Below are positions 36,535 through 48,965 of a stretch of DNA of 64,000 bases, piece by piece (within the stretch, counting starts at the first letter, position 1; every line of letters begins with the position of its first letter). Source of the stretch: Sipunculus nudus (taxonomy: Eukaryota > Annelida > Sipuncula > Golfingiida > Sipunculidae); contig CM049311.1 of the NCBI GenBank assembly GCA_026874595.1, positions 75,146,953 through 75,210,952 of the forward strand, given 5' to 3'. A model generated the notes under the pieces. The model made no database searches. It had not been told where the DNA came from and worked only from the letters and a program-made list of their open reading frames with translations. The position numbers and the translations under genes are program-made.

Positions 36535-37570
36535 TTATTTTGAAACGTTCTGTGCACGCAAAAATGTATGGTTTTATGTACAGACTGTGAACGTAAAATT
36601 AGACATTCGTTGCCGTTGTTTTTATTACGTGTTTGCAACGCTTTATCAAGTCATTGTAGTTATGTTAAGAATACGTCTCTTAAACGTTTGCTCTAAGTAT
36701 AATGCTAACGTGTAAGCAACATTCCTGTTAAAACGTTCCGTGCACGCAAAAATGTATGGTTTTATGTACAATCTGTGAACGTAAAATCAGACGTCCGGTG
36801 CCGTTGTTTTTATTACTTGTTTCCAACGTGTCATCAAGTCGTTGTAGTGATGTTTAGACGTCTCATAAAAGTTGCTATTAGTATACTGCTAACGTGTAAG
36901 CAACACTTCTGATAAAACGATCTGTGCACGCAAAAATGTATGGTTTTATAGACGGACTTTGAACGTAAAATCAAACGTTCGTTGTCGTTGTTTTTATTAC
37001 GTGTTTGCAACGGTCATCAAGTCGTTGTAGTTATGATAGGAAAACGACTCATAAACGTTTGCTATTAGTATACTGCTAACGTGTAAGCAACATTTCTGTT
37101 AAAACGTTCTTTGCACGCAAAAATGTTAGTTTGTGTACCGACTTTGAACATAAAATCAAACGTTCGTTGTCGTTGTTTAATTACGTGTTTTCATCGGTCA
37201 TCAAGTCGTTGTAATTATGTTAAGAATACGCCTCATAAACGTTTGCTATTAGTATAATGCTAACGTGTAAGTAACATTTCTGTTAAAACGTTCTGTGCAC
37301 GCAAAAATGTATGGTTTTGTGTACAGACTTTGGATGTAAAACCAAACGTCCTTGGTAATCGTTTATATTACGTGCCTGCAATGTTTCATTAAATCATTGT
37401 AGTAATGTTTGGAATACGTCTCACCGCCGTTTGTTCTTAGGTATAATGATAACATGTTAGAAACTTTTCTGTTAGAACGTTCTTAGCACATACTAATGTA
37501 TGGTTTTATGTATGGACTTTGATCGTAAACCCAAACGATTTCATAGTTTTTATTACGTGTATGAAAAGTT
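36535..37570 (+). repeat. 186-bp tandem repeat, about six units
   Basis: The landmark TGCACGCAAAAATG recurs at 36553, 36741, 36925, 37112 and 37296, with a decayed sixth at about 37484 (spacings 184-188). Units are rich in AACGTT/ACGT motifs (AAAACGTTC, GAACGTAAAA, TTACGTGTTT, CTAACGTGTAA). The last unit is the most diverged. Confidence 0.85.
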
Positions 37571-37619
37571 TCACTTTATCTTTGTAGATACGCACGGAAT
37601 GTTAACAATTAAAAAAAAA

Positions 37620-40180
37620 CGGAGTCAAATATGAAATAAAAAAGTCTTCGTGCTCATTCGAACTTTACATACTATTTGCTTAAATCCACCCATAAAACCA
37701 AATGGGAAAATATTCCTTTTTTTAGCAGTCATTATGTCCCATCAATACAAAAAAAATACTATATTAAATCAACGCTAATACAGAAAGCAAATATATCCCC
37801 AACTATACAGAGGTTACGTGTCAAATCTTATGAATAAATTGCTATATTGATAAAGTCAAAGTAACTTCATGTATCGAAATGATTATTCGTTGCAACTCTC
37901 CGTGTGCGCGTCTATGCTTTCATTCACGTGAAAAATCTATCATTTTATTTGTAACTCTGTTATGTACGTCGGCGTAAATGCGTTTGTGTCTTCATGGCCA
38001 CAAAAGCGATTTTCACGCTTAGGGTCCGCGTGGGTCAGCTGGATGTCACTCAAAAGTCTTCCTCATACAGTGTGCCTTCATAGAAACCCTACATATACGT
38101 ACCACAACACACTTATATGCAAGTTATTGCATATAGAGACATTCATGTTTAGACGCGTTTTTTACGCATGAACGCGTATACAGGGTTTAAGCTCTGCATG
38201 TAACTATACATGCTCATGATTATTCATTGAGAGATGTGACTGGTGATTACGTGCACATGCATTATGCCATGTGTGTCGCATAAATATTTCTTAATTTCTT
38301 TTTTAAATCATTATGTTACATAGTAAGTATCAGAAATAATCATTCATGAAATACACATATTTATATGTGTGAACAGAGCATATATACTCACTGGATGCCG
38401 CGTATAACAATGAGTATAGGAAAATGCCTTCCTCAATCATTTCTATGTGATAATAGATTATGTGAACAAAAAACATAAACTGCATGAACAATCGCGGCTT
38501 TGAAAAATTAGTGGGCGCCGGCCTTTCTTTCGTGGGTATAATTTCTGACGGCCTAAATACAGGTTTCTCCGGTTGATTTTCATTACAATTATGACACTAC
38601 AAATAAACTCTGGTCCCCGTAGACACAAAATAACGCTACCGTTTTCGACCTAGCGAATACGCTAAAGAAAGGGAATATTGCAAATAAAGAGCGAGAGCAA
38701 GAGAGATTACTTGTCTTCTGTTTGTAGATGCATTTAGGTAACTATCAGATAAAAGTTTATATTCTAAATACTTTGAATCTATAAAAATTTCCATAATTTA
38801 GAGCTGTGGATAGATGTATTTTTCACTCGGAGTCTCACCCGGACAGAATTTGTCTGATATACTTACTAATTTTGCCCTTGTTACTATTAGCGACATCTAA
38901 CGAGAGCTGTGGTAACTACGTCCAAACTCGAAACTAAGATAGTGTTACAACGGATACACGTTGTCTTTATATACACTAGGTTTCTGTCACCTCATCCACC
39001 TTTCTCAAAACCACAGACGAAAAAAACTGGTTCTCTCTCGTTCTCTTTTTTTTCCTGTGCATGTATACGCTAAATCTTCAATCGGCAGGATCATTAATAG
39101 CTGAAGACTTGTCGGAGCCAACGTCTGTGCAAAGGAACAATGGACGTATATCTGCATTTAGTCTCCCTTCATAAATGTTTCTTTTTCATCAGAAATTAAT
39201 TATTCCGCGAATGAAAAACACAAAATAGCTACCGACCCTTCCATCCACCCTTATGTTTTTTAGTTTGTTTCAGTGAGCTGTCTTTATTCCTAGGGTAACG
39301 CCGGGTACAGCTGCTTGTATTGGATGAATATGCTGTTTTTATTTTGTTTTTATTCATTTATTACAGGTCATCTGGCCTGGTCGTCTAAACCTTGTATCTA
39401 CACATAGGTAAACAAAATCGTGTACCGGACTATGCCCGATGTGACAATGATTTCACATTGTGTCGCTTCTGGCACCGGGCCACCACTCAGACCAATGAGA
39501 CCAGGCTGTCGCCTGTTTGAAATTTGGAGATGGATGCACAATGTTGTACCAGGCTCTTATTGGTCTGATTGCAATTCTGTGCGCTGTGTCAGCCGTGGTG
39601 GTGGAATCCTGAAAATCTTGCCATACAAAACAGCTTTTTAATTGTCGGAGATCTGGGACCACTGTTGTGTGTCACCACTGCCTGAGGAGCGTATGGTGAT
39701 TCCGGACGATGATTATGTGCCCTGCCTCCAAAAAACCTATGTTATTTTTTTCGGACCTAGTATGATCTAGATACCCTCTTCATCAAAAACATATTACAGA
39801 TTAAATTGCCGGTTTCTAATCTGAAATAAAGAAAGCGAAGACGGCAAGTTCAACGTATTGAGCAACATCTTACGGGAGATCTGGTAACTATATCGAAAGT
39901 TACCCCCCCCCCCCATCACTATGTTATATAGAGGAAAACACGGCCTTCATGGATCACTTGGTGAAAGGTTTGTTTTTAATACAAAGGAGAATACAATACG
40001 ACTGAGGTTTCACCTGAAACGGTATATTGCCAGTTTTATATTATAATGACACGTGCTGCAACATTCTTTTTCTTCAACATTATTGAACTTCCTTTCAGTC
40101 TATAAGCTCGAACAAATGGAAGTCCATGTTAATTATAAACGTATGCATTTTACATGGATTAAACAAAGAGCTATTATAAC
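37620..40180. other. Intergenic, no gene seen
   Basis: AT-rich sequence. An imperfect inverted repeat at about 39488-39568 (CAGACCAATGAG / CTTATTGGTCTG) sits in a GC-richer patch with overlapping frames on both strands. A poly-C run lies near 39903. Confidence 0.5.
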
Positions 40181-40181
40181 A

Positions 40182-40352
40182 AAACGAGGCACTATCCATG
40201 GCTCCGATGGTGGCGATCGGTATTGTCTAGTGATGGAGGAAAGCGGAGAACCTGGGGAAAACAACCGTCTTGGACGGGAAACTAACTTACTCTCATTGCC
40301 ACGCCGGGGAGAGAGCCGAGTGTTTTACCCCTCGATAGTCAAGGCCCCTTTC
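40182..40352 (-). mobile_element. tRNA-derived SINE, minus strand, box B deleted
   Basis: Reverse-complemented, it reads CTATCGAGGGGTAAAACACT, CTCTCTCCC, CCGGCGTGGCAATGAGAGTA, then GGTTCTCCGCTTTCCTCC. It matches the 24655 SINE, but the segment with the box B promoter (GGTGATCCGGGTTTGATT) is missing, so this copy is probably inactive. Confidence 0.6.
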
Positions 40353-40651
40353 TGTCACTTACAACCAAAATAAAACCTCACTGGTATGTGCAGAGAATAT
40401 TTAGATGTTGTATTTATATGTTACGTTTGAATCAAACTTATGTAAATGAAATACCATTGTGAACAACCATGGCCTTTTGCCAAAAATATCAAACCCTTTC
40501 TAGAGAGATGGGTGACAAAAGTATGAATTCTGTATTAAATCGATTTTTTCCTACTGTAGTCACCTGATCACCAACAAATTTAGGATGACCTCCACCTTTG
40601 ACATTGACCTTTTGACGTTCTGAATACATTTAACTAATATTAACAGGGAAT

Positions 40652-40931
40652 GAATGAATGAATGAATGAATGAATAGAAATTTATTCTGAAATAAAAGGC
40701 CTCAGGCCCATGGTTCCAGAAAGAGCATGTGTTAAGAATCATAAAAATTCAACAATAACAAAATGTAACTGCATAACATGAACTAACAAAACATCCATTA
40801 AAAACACAATCCTGTATGAAAATGTTGTATGAAAAACTCATGTTTGCAATATCTAAACACAAGCAGAAATTTTGTAATCACATGTTTCATTTCATTTAGA
40901 GGTCATGAATAAAAACAATAATAATACCAAT

Positions 40932-40976
<45 letters not shown>

Positions 40977-41386
40977 GTGAACATATAAAACAAACAGTAG
41001 TACAATGCACATATGGAAAACAGTTTATCTATTTCTTAATTGGCAGATGAATAAGTAAGTGAAATAAATAGATTACTTAGATGATAGCTTTCAATTCATC
41101 AGCTCTCCTAATAAAGGCATAGTGTACATAGGTTGCTAATTGTTTTATTGTATGGGCATTATTATCTGCCATCAGAGATGTAAATGTACTTAAATCATCA
41201 ATATACTTGATTCTCAAGTCTGTATACAATGGGCATTTCATGATAAAATGATGCTCATCTTCCACAACAGCTTCCCCATATCTTAGACAATATTTACAAA
41301 ACCTTTCATCCCATGGAGTATTACTATATGCCTTCCTTTTTCTACTTCTAAATTATGTGATGAACATCTTAGTCTTGAAAGACTTT
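40652..41386 (-). mobile_element. 5'-truncated non-LTR retrotransposon (LINE) fragment
   Basis: The minus strand carries the C-terminal tail of a LINE ORF2. An open segment at 41077-41349 reads DERFCKYCLRYGEAVVEDEH, then HFIMKCPLYTDLR. This is the Cys-Cys-His-Cys tail (CxxC...HxxxxC) with the EDExHF..CP motif typical of such proteins. Just upstream, a shifted frame reads LSRLRCSSHNLEVEKGR, so the gene is frameshifted as well as truncated. The element ends in (ATTC)n (40652-40677, GAAT on +) and is flanked by the 14-bp duplication TATTAACAGGGAAT (40638-40651 and 41387-41400). It is dead. Confidence 0.85.
40933..40972. repeat. (AAT)n microsatellite
   Basis: About 13 AAT/ATA units inside the LINE fragment's 3' UTR. 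Confidence 0.95.
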
Positions 41387-41668
41387 TATTAACAGGGAAT
41401 TAGCCTCTGACAACCAAATACAGAATAACTTCACCTGTGATCTCGACCTGTTATCATTTAGGACAAAAAAGAGTCCCTATAGTGATGAGTCACATATATG
41501 TGAAATCTGAATATGAACGTGTATAAATCAGTAAAAAAAACTCGTGAAAGATATAGCATTCTTAAAAAAAATAGATGTCTCCAACACATTTACCACATTT
41601 TTACCAAAATTTATATACGTGACATTTTGTCTTTAGCATCATCTGAGCATTTGCTGAGAAAAGCTTAT

Positions 41669-42186
41669 AATACGGGATATCGCTAATACCGATACTCTCG
41701 TGTGTGGAGGCAGTAAATGACTGCCTGCTTGAAAAACTACAGGCAAACAACTAGTGCCCCCTAGCGTCCAGCCTGACAAGCCCATTCATTCAACACAGCC
41801 GTGTGGGCACTGGACATAGTGTTTTAATTGCCGATCATCCTGATATACATATCATTCATCATATTTATTTGCCGTGTTAAACCATAATACAGAACATGAA
41901 AATACATAAGAAAATTCTGCATTCGACACGGTTTGCATTAGAATTTGATATTGATTCAACTGCCTTGCAGCGGATGATATAAGGGAAACGTATACACAGG
42001 GTCTTTAGTCACTGATAATCGTCATATTTTGCAAGTTTCCTTCAAAGTGGAGACTGTCAGTTTCGTCCATGTTAATGAGTGTCCGGCTGAATCACGCTTG
42101 CCTGCACAAACAAGCTTCCGGCTGCGCCAGCCAATCGTTTTTCTCCTCCATCTACACGAGAAGCTGCATTAGCGATATCCCGTATT
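41669..42186. mobile_element. 518-bp non-autonomous DNA element with TIRs
   Basis: AATACGGGATATCGCTAAT (41669-41687) is perfectly inverted at 42168-42186. Similarity continues imperfectly inward (left ACCGATACTCTCGTGT, right, reversed, GCAGCTTCTCGTGT), so the TIR is about 36 bp. The interior has no coding frame. The target duplication is unclear because the ends are AT-rich, and the superfamily is not assigned. Confidence 0.65.
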
Positions 42187-42828
42187 GTTTCTGAATAAAC
42201 AGTAATTTAAGAATACAAAGCAGTTCATCTGATCAATGTATCCGGACTGTTCTTGAAAACTGGTTGGGACAATTTTCTTCAAATTTGTATGAGTAAAGGG
42301 ATATTTGTAATGAAGATGCACGTTCCTTCATTTTTATTTCGACTAGCTTATCATACCCGTTAACTATTTTGCACTTAAAGACAAGGTAATTTTCATTAAA
42401 AGATACGACAGGACATAATGAAGATTGCCTTAATTATTTCAATAGTAACACATAACACAACAGGAACCTCTGAACAGGTGAACATTTTGTTCTACAGTAC
42501 ATAGGATTAAGCGTCAGGCTTCGGATCGAGTAACAAACTGCTTTATGCCTTGATACACAATCGTAGTTGCAGACAGAAGGCGCTTTGATAACCCCTAAAG
42601 AAAATGACCCCCCTTAGGACTCACCTTGTATCATTCCCTACAGTTCAGTTACCAAAACCGTGCATTGCCGAGGCGTTGCCATAGAGGGGTTCCGAGACAA
42701 AAGTACGACCACTGTCAATTATAATATAGATTTGATACACCGTGATTACATCATAGGTGCAATTCCAAAAGGACCAAAACGCACAAAAATGCACATAGAA
42801 TCTTCAAACATTAAATTTTGTTTTGCAG

Positions 42829-42954
42829 CGCAAGTGGTTTAACATGCGCATATGTACAAAAATTTGCAAGAATCCGCGAAAATTGCTGCGAAAAACCCTA
42901 TTAACAAACAAAGGGACGACCGATGGACGCCGCGCCATTGGCTATGACTCAAAG
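42829..42954 (+). CDS. Possible exon, or repeat with exon-like signals
   Basis: The acceptor is strong (aaattttgttttgcag|CGC) and so is the donor (CTCAAAG|gtgagc). The 42 codons between are open, reading RKWFNMRICTKICKNPRKLL and onward. However, the 3' half (AAGGGACGACCGATGGACGC CGCGCCATTGG) closely resembles dispersed repeats I recall from bivalve genomes. I cannot decide between a real exon and an exapted or chance repeat. Confidence 0.2.
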
Positions 42955-43256
42955 GTGAGCAAGGATGATTCACTACACGGATATATTTTTCTTCTACCTT
43001 GTCCATCATCAACTTTGAAGTGTTATATAACTTAGATTGAAATGGAAGGTTTTCCTAGAAGGAATGAATTAGAAGTTAATTTGAAATGTTGTTTAGGATG
43101 TCAAGGTATGTATTATGTTGATAAAAAATACTAATGCATTTTATATATAATGTTTGGATAGGCTTCGTTTGCTTTGGCTATCATAAATTCGCTATGTTAT
43201 GTATTGAGATAGTATTTAAGATAGCGGCATCCGTGAAGCCGTGGCTGTAGATGCAT

Positions 43257-43259
43257 ATA

Positions 43260-43337
<78 letters not shown>
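43257..43337. repeat. Long (TA)n microsatellite
   Basis: About 37 TA units with one early TG interruption; the longest TA tract in the window. Open frames across it in both directions (IYIYIY...) are artefacts. Confidence 0.97.
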
Positions 43338-43338
<1 letters not shown>

Positions 43339-44935
43339 TTACATGGAGTAAATATCGTGAAATGCAGCACCCAGGCAGAGGAAAGCAGATACAGCGCCAT
43401 CTGTCCGGTAGCTTGGTAACTAAACCGTGCATCAAGCTCACGTGGTCCTATTTGTTTACATGACCTGGGGTCCATGAACATGAAAGAGAGCAGTGAATGG
43501 TCTGGCTTTCTCTGGTTGGCTCTAGCCATCATGTGGTGGAGCATAAAAAACACCCCATTGTTTGATTTTTAAGTATGTTAAGCATAATTTCCAATAAAAT
43601 TGACAGTATTGGTCAATTTTTTTTTTTTAAATCAAAGAGGTGTTGTCCAAATGATTGTTTTGGACTGCTTGGTGGGGTATTTTGGGCTTCACTGCATTCG
43701 GGCCAGGATGGTTAAAAAAGGAGATACACAAGCCCCCTTTTTCTTGGTCTAGTTTGACTGAAGAAACAACAATTTATCAGGTAAAAAAAAAGTTTAATAT
43801 CAGAATTTATTTTGAAAATTATTTAAAAGAGGATTAAACCCCAGGTGTTTTATAGATGATATATAGGGAAAATAAATACAGCCACGTGTCCTCATGGTCA
43901 CTTGGTCAGTCGTGAATTTCGTTATCAAGTTATATAACAATTCATCTACCTTAACTCTTTTCTCTCTGATACATCCCTATCAAAATGATAATAATAATCA
44001 GAAGTTAAATCCAGTACTATCCTACAGAGACTGCCAGTTTTCATGCCAACCACTCAGTCTCTGGTTATATTCTGATCTAAACGGGCGTTTTCCGAAAACA
44101 GTTAATAGAATGAAATAAAACAAATAAACCCTGATCAGATATGCAATACAACGGTGACCTCCTTTAATTATCTGATTAATTAATTAATCGCTACTGAAAC
44201 CGATACTGGTACAATGTGTCTGCGTGGTTGAGAAATTCAGGTTGTAAATTCAAGGCTTTCTTGGTGACACACGCAGCTCAATGAAGAACAATTATCATTT
44301 GTTTATTGCAACAGAATATTTTCATATATATATTTACTGGCATATAATTTCAGATTGTCCATAGGGTGGGGTCCTAACAAAATCTTTCTGAAACCTACAT
44401 AGTGTTCACGGAACAAACGCCATATGGGTAACAGGTAGCTTTTCAAGTGATTAACTCAAGATATATAATTAACACAACTAGCCAGCATATTAGCATGAAA
44501 CCTTAGGTCTAATATATGACAAGGAACATGGAAGAATTCAGTAATCAATAAAATCATAAATAAAAATACGCTTAAATTAACTGAAATGATACTTGATAAA
44601 CAGGCAAACTAATTCAAAACATTGCAAATGTTCGTGCTCAGAAAAATAAAGGTAAGTTATATGTTACCGTATTATTTAATCTGTAATAAAGTTTTTCTTT
44701 TAAAAGCATGCTTTGTTGGATCACCCCCAAGACCCCCCCCCCCCCCCACTTTTTTTTCAATTTCGGATCTCGCCATACATTGAGAATTCATGATGCATTC
44801 GACAACGATAACAGGACTGTGGTGATCGTAATAAGATAAAGTAATGTGATTACGTATATGATTATGCCAATACAAGAATATAAGAAATGGCAAAAAAAAA
44901 GTCCAAGAAACGGTGTGTTATCATTAAAGAGTTTA

Positions 44936-45180
44936 GGCCAAAGAAAGGAATGGTTTTCAGGCACTTTTTTTCAGAAATAAGTTCGGTCGGGCGGAGTTTT
45001 TTTATTACGTTTTTTGTATGTTTCGATAAAATGTCAATTGATCAGGGAAAAGCATTATTACAACATAAATTACACTTCTTGAAAGATGAAATAAAAAATA
45101 AAAATTGTTGATGCGGGGGGTTAAAATTGAAGCGGGCGGTGCCTATGAACCATACCTTTTATTTATTTATTTTTTTGGCC
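44936..45180. mobile_element. PIF/Harbinger-like MITE, copy 2
   Basis: It is flanked by TTA (44933-44935 and 45181-45183), with TIRs GGCCAAAGAAAGGAATGGTT and, at the other end reversed, GGCCAAAAAAATAAATAAAT followed by AAAGGTATGGTTCATAGGCAC. It is homologous to 22857-23191 but inverted and about 90 bp shorter through internal deletion. Confidence 0.75.
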
Positions 45181-45854
45181 TTACGCCCTTGAAACATTTT
45201 GACAACCAAAACAATGTTACAACTTCGTTATTCAGGCCGGTGGCTTGCCTGAAACATTTGTTTATTGGTCCATTCTGTTTGTCCCGGTGTGAGAGTTTGC
45301 CCTCTGAGACAAACATTATATATTTATGATTTTCAAACCAACACAAGTAGGCACACACACATATACACACTGGGCCATTGTACCGAGTCATACAATTTTA
45401 ATACAAGGAAGCTCATTTATATTACGCGAAAAAAAAATTAAAGGACTCTTTTATTCAATGGCTGCATGTTTTCACGCAATCATATCACTTATTAGCTTTT
45501 CTAACAAAAGCATGGCTGAAACGAGGGAATGTGATACAAATAAATAAACCGACTTAATGGCTGAATGGTGTGCAAACACACCTTGTATTTTAACTCGGAA
45601 GCCATGTTGCGCAACGTAAAACCGTATTTATTATGCCGTGAAACGTGCAACGCATAAGGTAACATGGTGGTAAAACTGTCGCACATTTCTAATAACTCCA
45701 TTAACTTTGATCCGGGCGTGTTATTTTTCACACCTTGATAACACCAAACGTGTCTTTGGTTTTCCTTATTATTCTCGGAACAAACCTGGTCACAATAATA
45801 AGATCGACAGGGCTGGTCCTGGACAGAGCCGCTACCAAGGAGACACGAGACAAG

Positions 45855-45930
45855 ATGAGAGTGACGTACGTTGTCGGGGTGATGTTCGTCTGCTGTGCCT
45901 TGGTAGAGGCTAGACCGCGCCGAGCACGGG
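45855..45930 (+). CDS. TIL-domain secreted protein, exon 1 (signal peptide)
   Basis: The ATG at 45855 opens a typical secretory signal, MRVTYVVGVMFVCCALVEA, followed by a basic linker RPRRARG. Cleavage after VEA is likely. The exon ends at a donor (CACGG|GTTAGT, exon end 45930) after 25 codons plus one base. Exon 2 at 49564 begins with the two bases that complete a Gly codon, so the phase-1 join is exact. Phase-1 introns between signal and domain are usual for extracellular modular proteins. The 5' UTR probably starts within 100 bp upstream; no TATA box is clear. Confidence 0.75.
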
Positions 45931-47292
45931 GTTAGTGTCCAAGGGTGGGGTAAACGAAAATAAAAAAAAATTCTTTCGGATTATTCATAAACCTAGACAT
46001 CTTGAGAATGATTTTTAGTGTACTCCGTAAATTCAGAGTGTCTCATTCCGCATAGGACGTGGCTAGTAAATGGTTGATGAAAAAATTACCGGAGCGAAAA
46101 CAAATCTTTTCCGTTTACTGCATTCAGTATTTGCTGGAATGTTTATTTCAAAGAATCAGAATGAGTTTACGAGCTTTATTACAAGCATGAAACCCTCAGT
46201 TTGTAAATGCAGCTCTTTGACATATGACCAGGCATTTACATTAAATAATAGATTTTTAGCTCCAGCAATGTGTGGTGTGAACCTCATACTGGTGTATTAA
46301 ACAAGTCCATCAGTGGTAAGAACTATATATTATAAGAGACATGTATAAGTTTTTGTTAGGGTTACCCGCCTGCCATGCAAGCATACACTGGTTCAGTTCA
46401 GAAGATCCTGCAAGGGGTTTAGGTAAATTAATCACATCAATATACTTTAAAATATCAGCCCATTGTTTAAATGGTCTTTAATTCCACAAAAAGTTCTTGA
46501 AATATCTGTACTAGTGGACCCACTCTCTCTATCCTTGAGAGTGTAGCCTCGTTAACCACTTTAAACATCGTTATAACCTTGAGGTTGTGACAACAAAATC
46601 CACGAAACTTTAAAGACACAAAGTTATTGGTTGGATATACAATGAAATTATAGCCGAGTTATAAAACATGCAAGTTATTGCATTGCAACTAGACACAACA
46701 ATTACTACACAATGAAATTAAATCAAATTAACAAAAAAAAAAATACTGAACATAAAATATATACTTACTTAACTAGACAAGCCGCAAATCCGGACAAAAT
46801 CGTTCAACACATTGGTGTCCAACTTATATTGGGGTGTTACGGCATTTACTTTAGACAAGTCTCTTTTTTTAATTTAATAATTTAATACCTAACACTCGTA
46901 TAGAATCTGTGGGGCCCTTGTGTTAAAAGCTCATGGGAAATCTGGCAATACCCCTTTCTTTAAATTTTCACACAGATGATGTCGGGGATAAATGTAGTTT
47001 TAGCAACTTGGATAATTACCAGACAGCGAAAAGTCTGCGAAATCAATTGCAAAAACACCATAGTCTCTTCTATAGGCTGCTTATGGGCATGCATGACACA
47101 CATCTTGACATTTTGACTTTTGGTGAAGTTTCTAAAAAGATCTTTTGTTTCTCCTGATGGTTCTTTGAGAATGAATCATAGATCTTGGGCTGTACAATGT
47201 TGGAGACAGTAATCCAGTGGTTATTGTTCACGTGGAAAATTTGGGCATAATCACTCATCTGCATGTTCCATGATAGGTTTTATTAAAGCACA

Positions 47293-48535
47293 GGATCCTG
47301 AAGTCCGTCTATACCCGGGTGATCATTCTGCAGGATCTGAGGTCCGTCTACACCCGGGTGATCACTCTGCAGGATCCTGAAGTCCGTCTATTACCGGGTG
47401 ATGACTCTGCAGGATCCTGAAGTCCGTCTATTACCGGGTGATGACTCTGCAGGATCCTGAAGTCCGTCTATTACCGGGTGATCACTCTGCAGGATCCTGA
47501 AGTCCGTCTATACCCGGGTGATGACTCCGCAGGATCCTGAAGTCCGTCTTTACCCGGTGAACATTCTGTAGGATCCTGAAGTCCGTCTATACCCGGGTGT
47601 TGACTCTGCAGGATCTTGAAGTCCGTCTATACCCGGGTGATCACTCTGCAGGATCCTGAAGTCCGTCTTTACCCGGGTGATCACTCTTTAGGATCCTGAA
47701 GTCCGTCTATTACCGGGTGATCACTCTGCAGGATCCTGAAGACCGTCTATTACCGGGTGATCACTCTGCAGGATCCTGAAGTCCGTCTATTACCGGGTGA
47801 TGACTCTGCAGGATCCTGAAGTCCGTCTATACCCGGGTGATGACTCTGCAGGATCCTGAAGTCCGTCTTTACCCGGGTGATGATTCTGCAGGATCCTGAA
47901 GTCCGTCTTTACCCGGGTGATGACTCCGCAGGATCCTGAAGTCCGTCTATACCCGGGTGATTACTCTGCAGGATCCTGAAGTCCGTCTTTAGCCGGGTGA
48001 TCACTCTGCAGGATCCTGAAGTCCGTCTATACCCGGGTGATTACTCTGCAGGATCCTGAAGTCCGTCTATTACCGGGTGATCACTCTGCAGGATCCTGAA
48101 GTCCGTCTATACCCGGGTGATCACTCTGCAGGATCCTGAAGTCCATCTATACCCGGGTGATGACTCTGCAGGATCCTGAAGTCCGTCTTTACCCGGGTGA
48201 TGATTCTGCAGGATCCTGAAGTCCGTCTTTAACCGGATGATGACTCTGCAGGATCCTGAAGTCCGTCTATTACCGGGTGATCACTCTGCAGGATCCTGAA
48301 GTCCGTCTTTACTCGGGTGATCACTCTTTAGGATCCTGAAGTCCGTCTATTACCGGGTGATCACTCTGCAGGATCCTGAAGTCCGTCTTTACCCGGGTGA
48401 TAACTCTGCAGGATCCTGAAGTCCGTCTATACCCGGGTGATTACTCTGCAGGATCCTGAAGTCCGTCTTTACCCGGGTGATCACTCTGCAGGATCCTGAA
48501 GTCCGTCTTTACCCGGGTGATCACTCTGCAGGATC
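47293..48535 (+). repeat. 40-bp minisatellite, about 31 units
   Basis: The unit is GGATCCTGAAGTCCGTCTAT followed by ACCCGGGTGATCACTCTGCA. Nearly all units are exactly 40 bp, with recurrent variants TATACCC, TTTACCC and TATTACC, and TGATCA, TGATGA or TGATTA. Each consensus unit carries four six-base palindromes: GGATCC, CCCGGG, TGATCA and CTGCAG. It lies entirely within the TIL gene intron. Confidence 0.95.
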
Positions 48536-48807
48536 TACGACGCTTCTCTGATATGACTGTCATTTGGACATCACAGTGTCTTTACTTCAAGGTCAGTGAG
48601 GGTTGTAGGTTCATTAGACTCTGTCTCTGTACTGTTGTTGGTGCACGAGTGTTGCGGGTAGTAGTGCTGCACTGTATCCCATTTTCACGGTAAGATAATC
48701 TCTTTGATGTTTTAGTGATTAATTTACATAACTAAAATGAAATTTAGTTATGAGCACTATTTGTCTAATAAAAAAGCCTATAATTTATTTCCAAATAATT
48801 AAACATT

Positions 48808-48965
48808 TGTTATTTGGGCGAGCTCATCGCAGATGGGCCAGTGTGTTTCGGTTCAGTGCATTAGTAAACTGGGCTGCCTATCTCAGATCCGTAAAAGGGC
48901 TCCATCAGCGCCATCTATGGAGCCAATCCTAAACTATCGCGGGTAGCGCTGACCGCATGTACAAA
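48808..48965 (+). repeat. Dispersed repeat B, copy 2
   Basis: Homologous to 24503-24615 (CGCAGATGGGC, TCAGTGCATTAGT, GGGCTGCCTATCT.CAGAT, CGCATGTACAAA). It contains CAGCGCCATCTATGG. Confidence 0.5.

Noticed and set aside
43042-43105. Possible start exon MEGFPRRNELEVNLKCC before gtatgt
   Set aside because: Only 21 codons, AT-rich, no partner exon, and in a repeat-laden region.
43181-43553. 86-118-codon ORFs across the TA tract
   Set aside because: Most of the peptide is IYIYIY from the (TA)n microsatellite.
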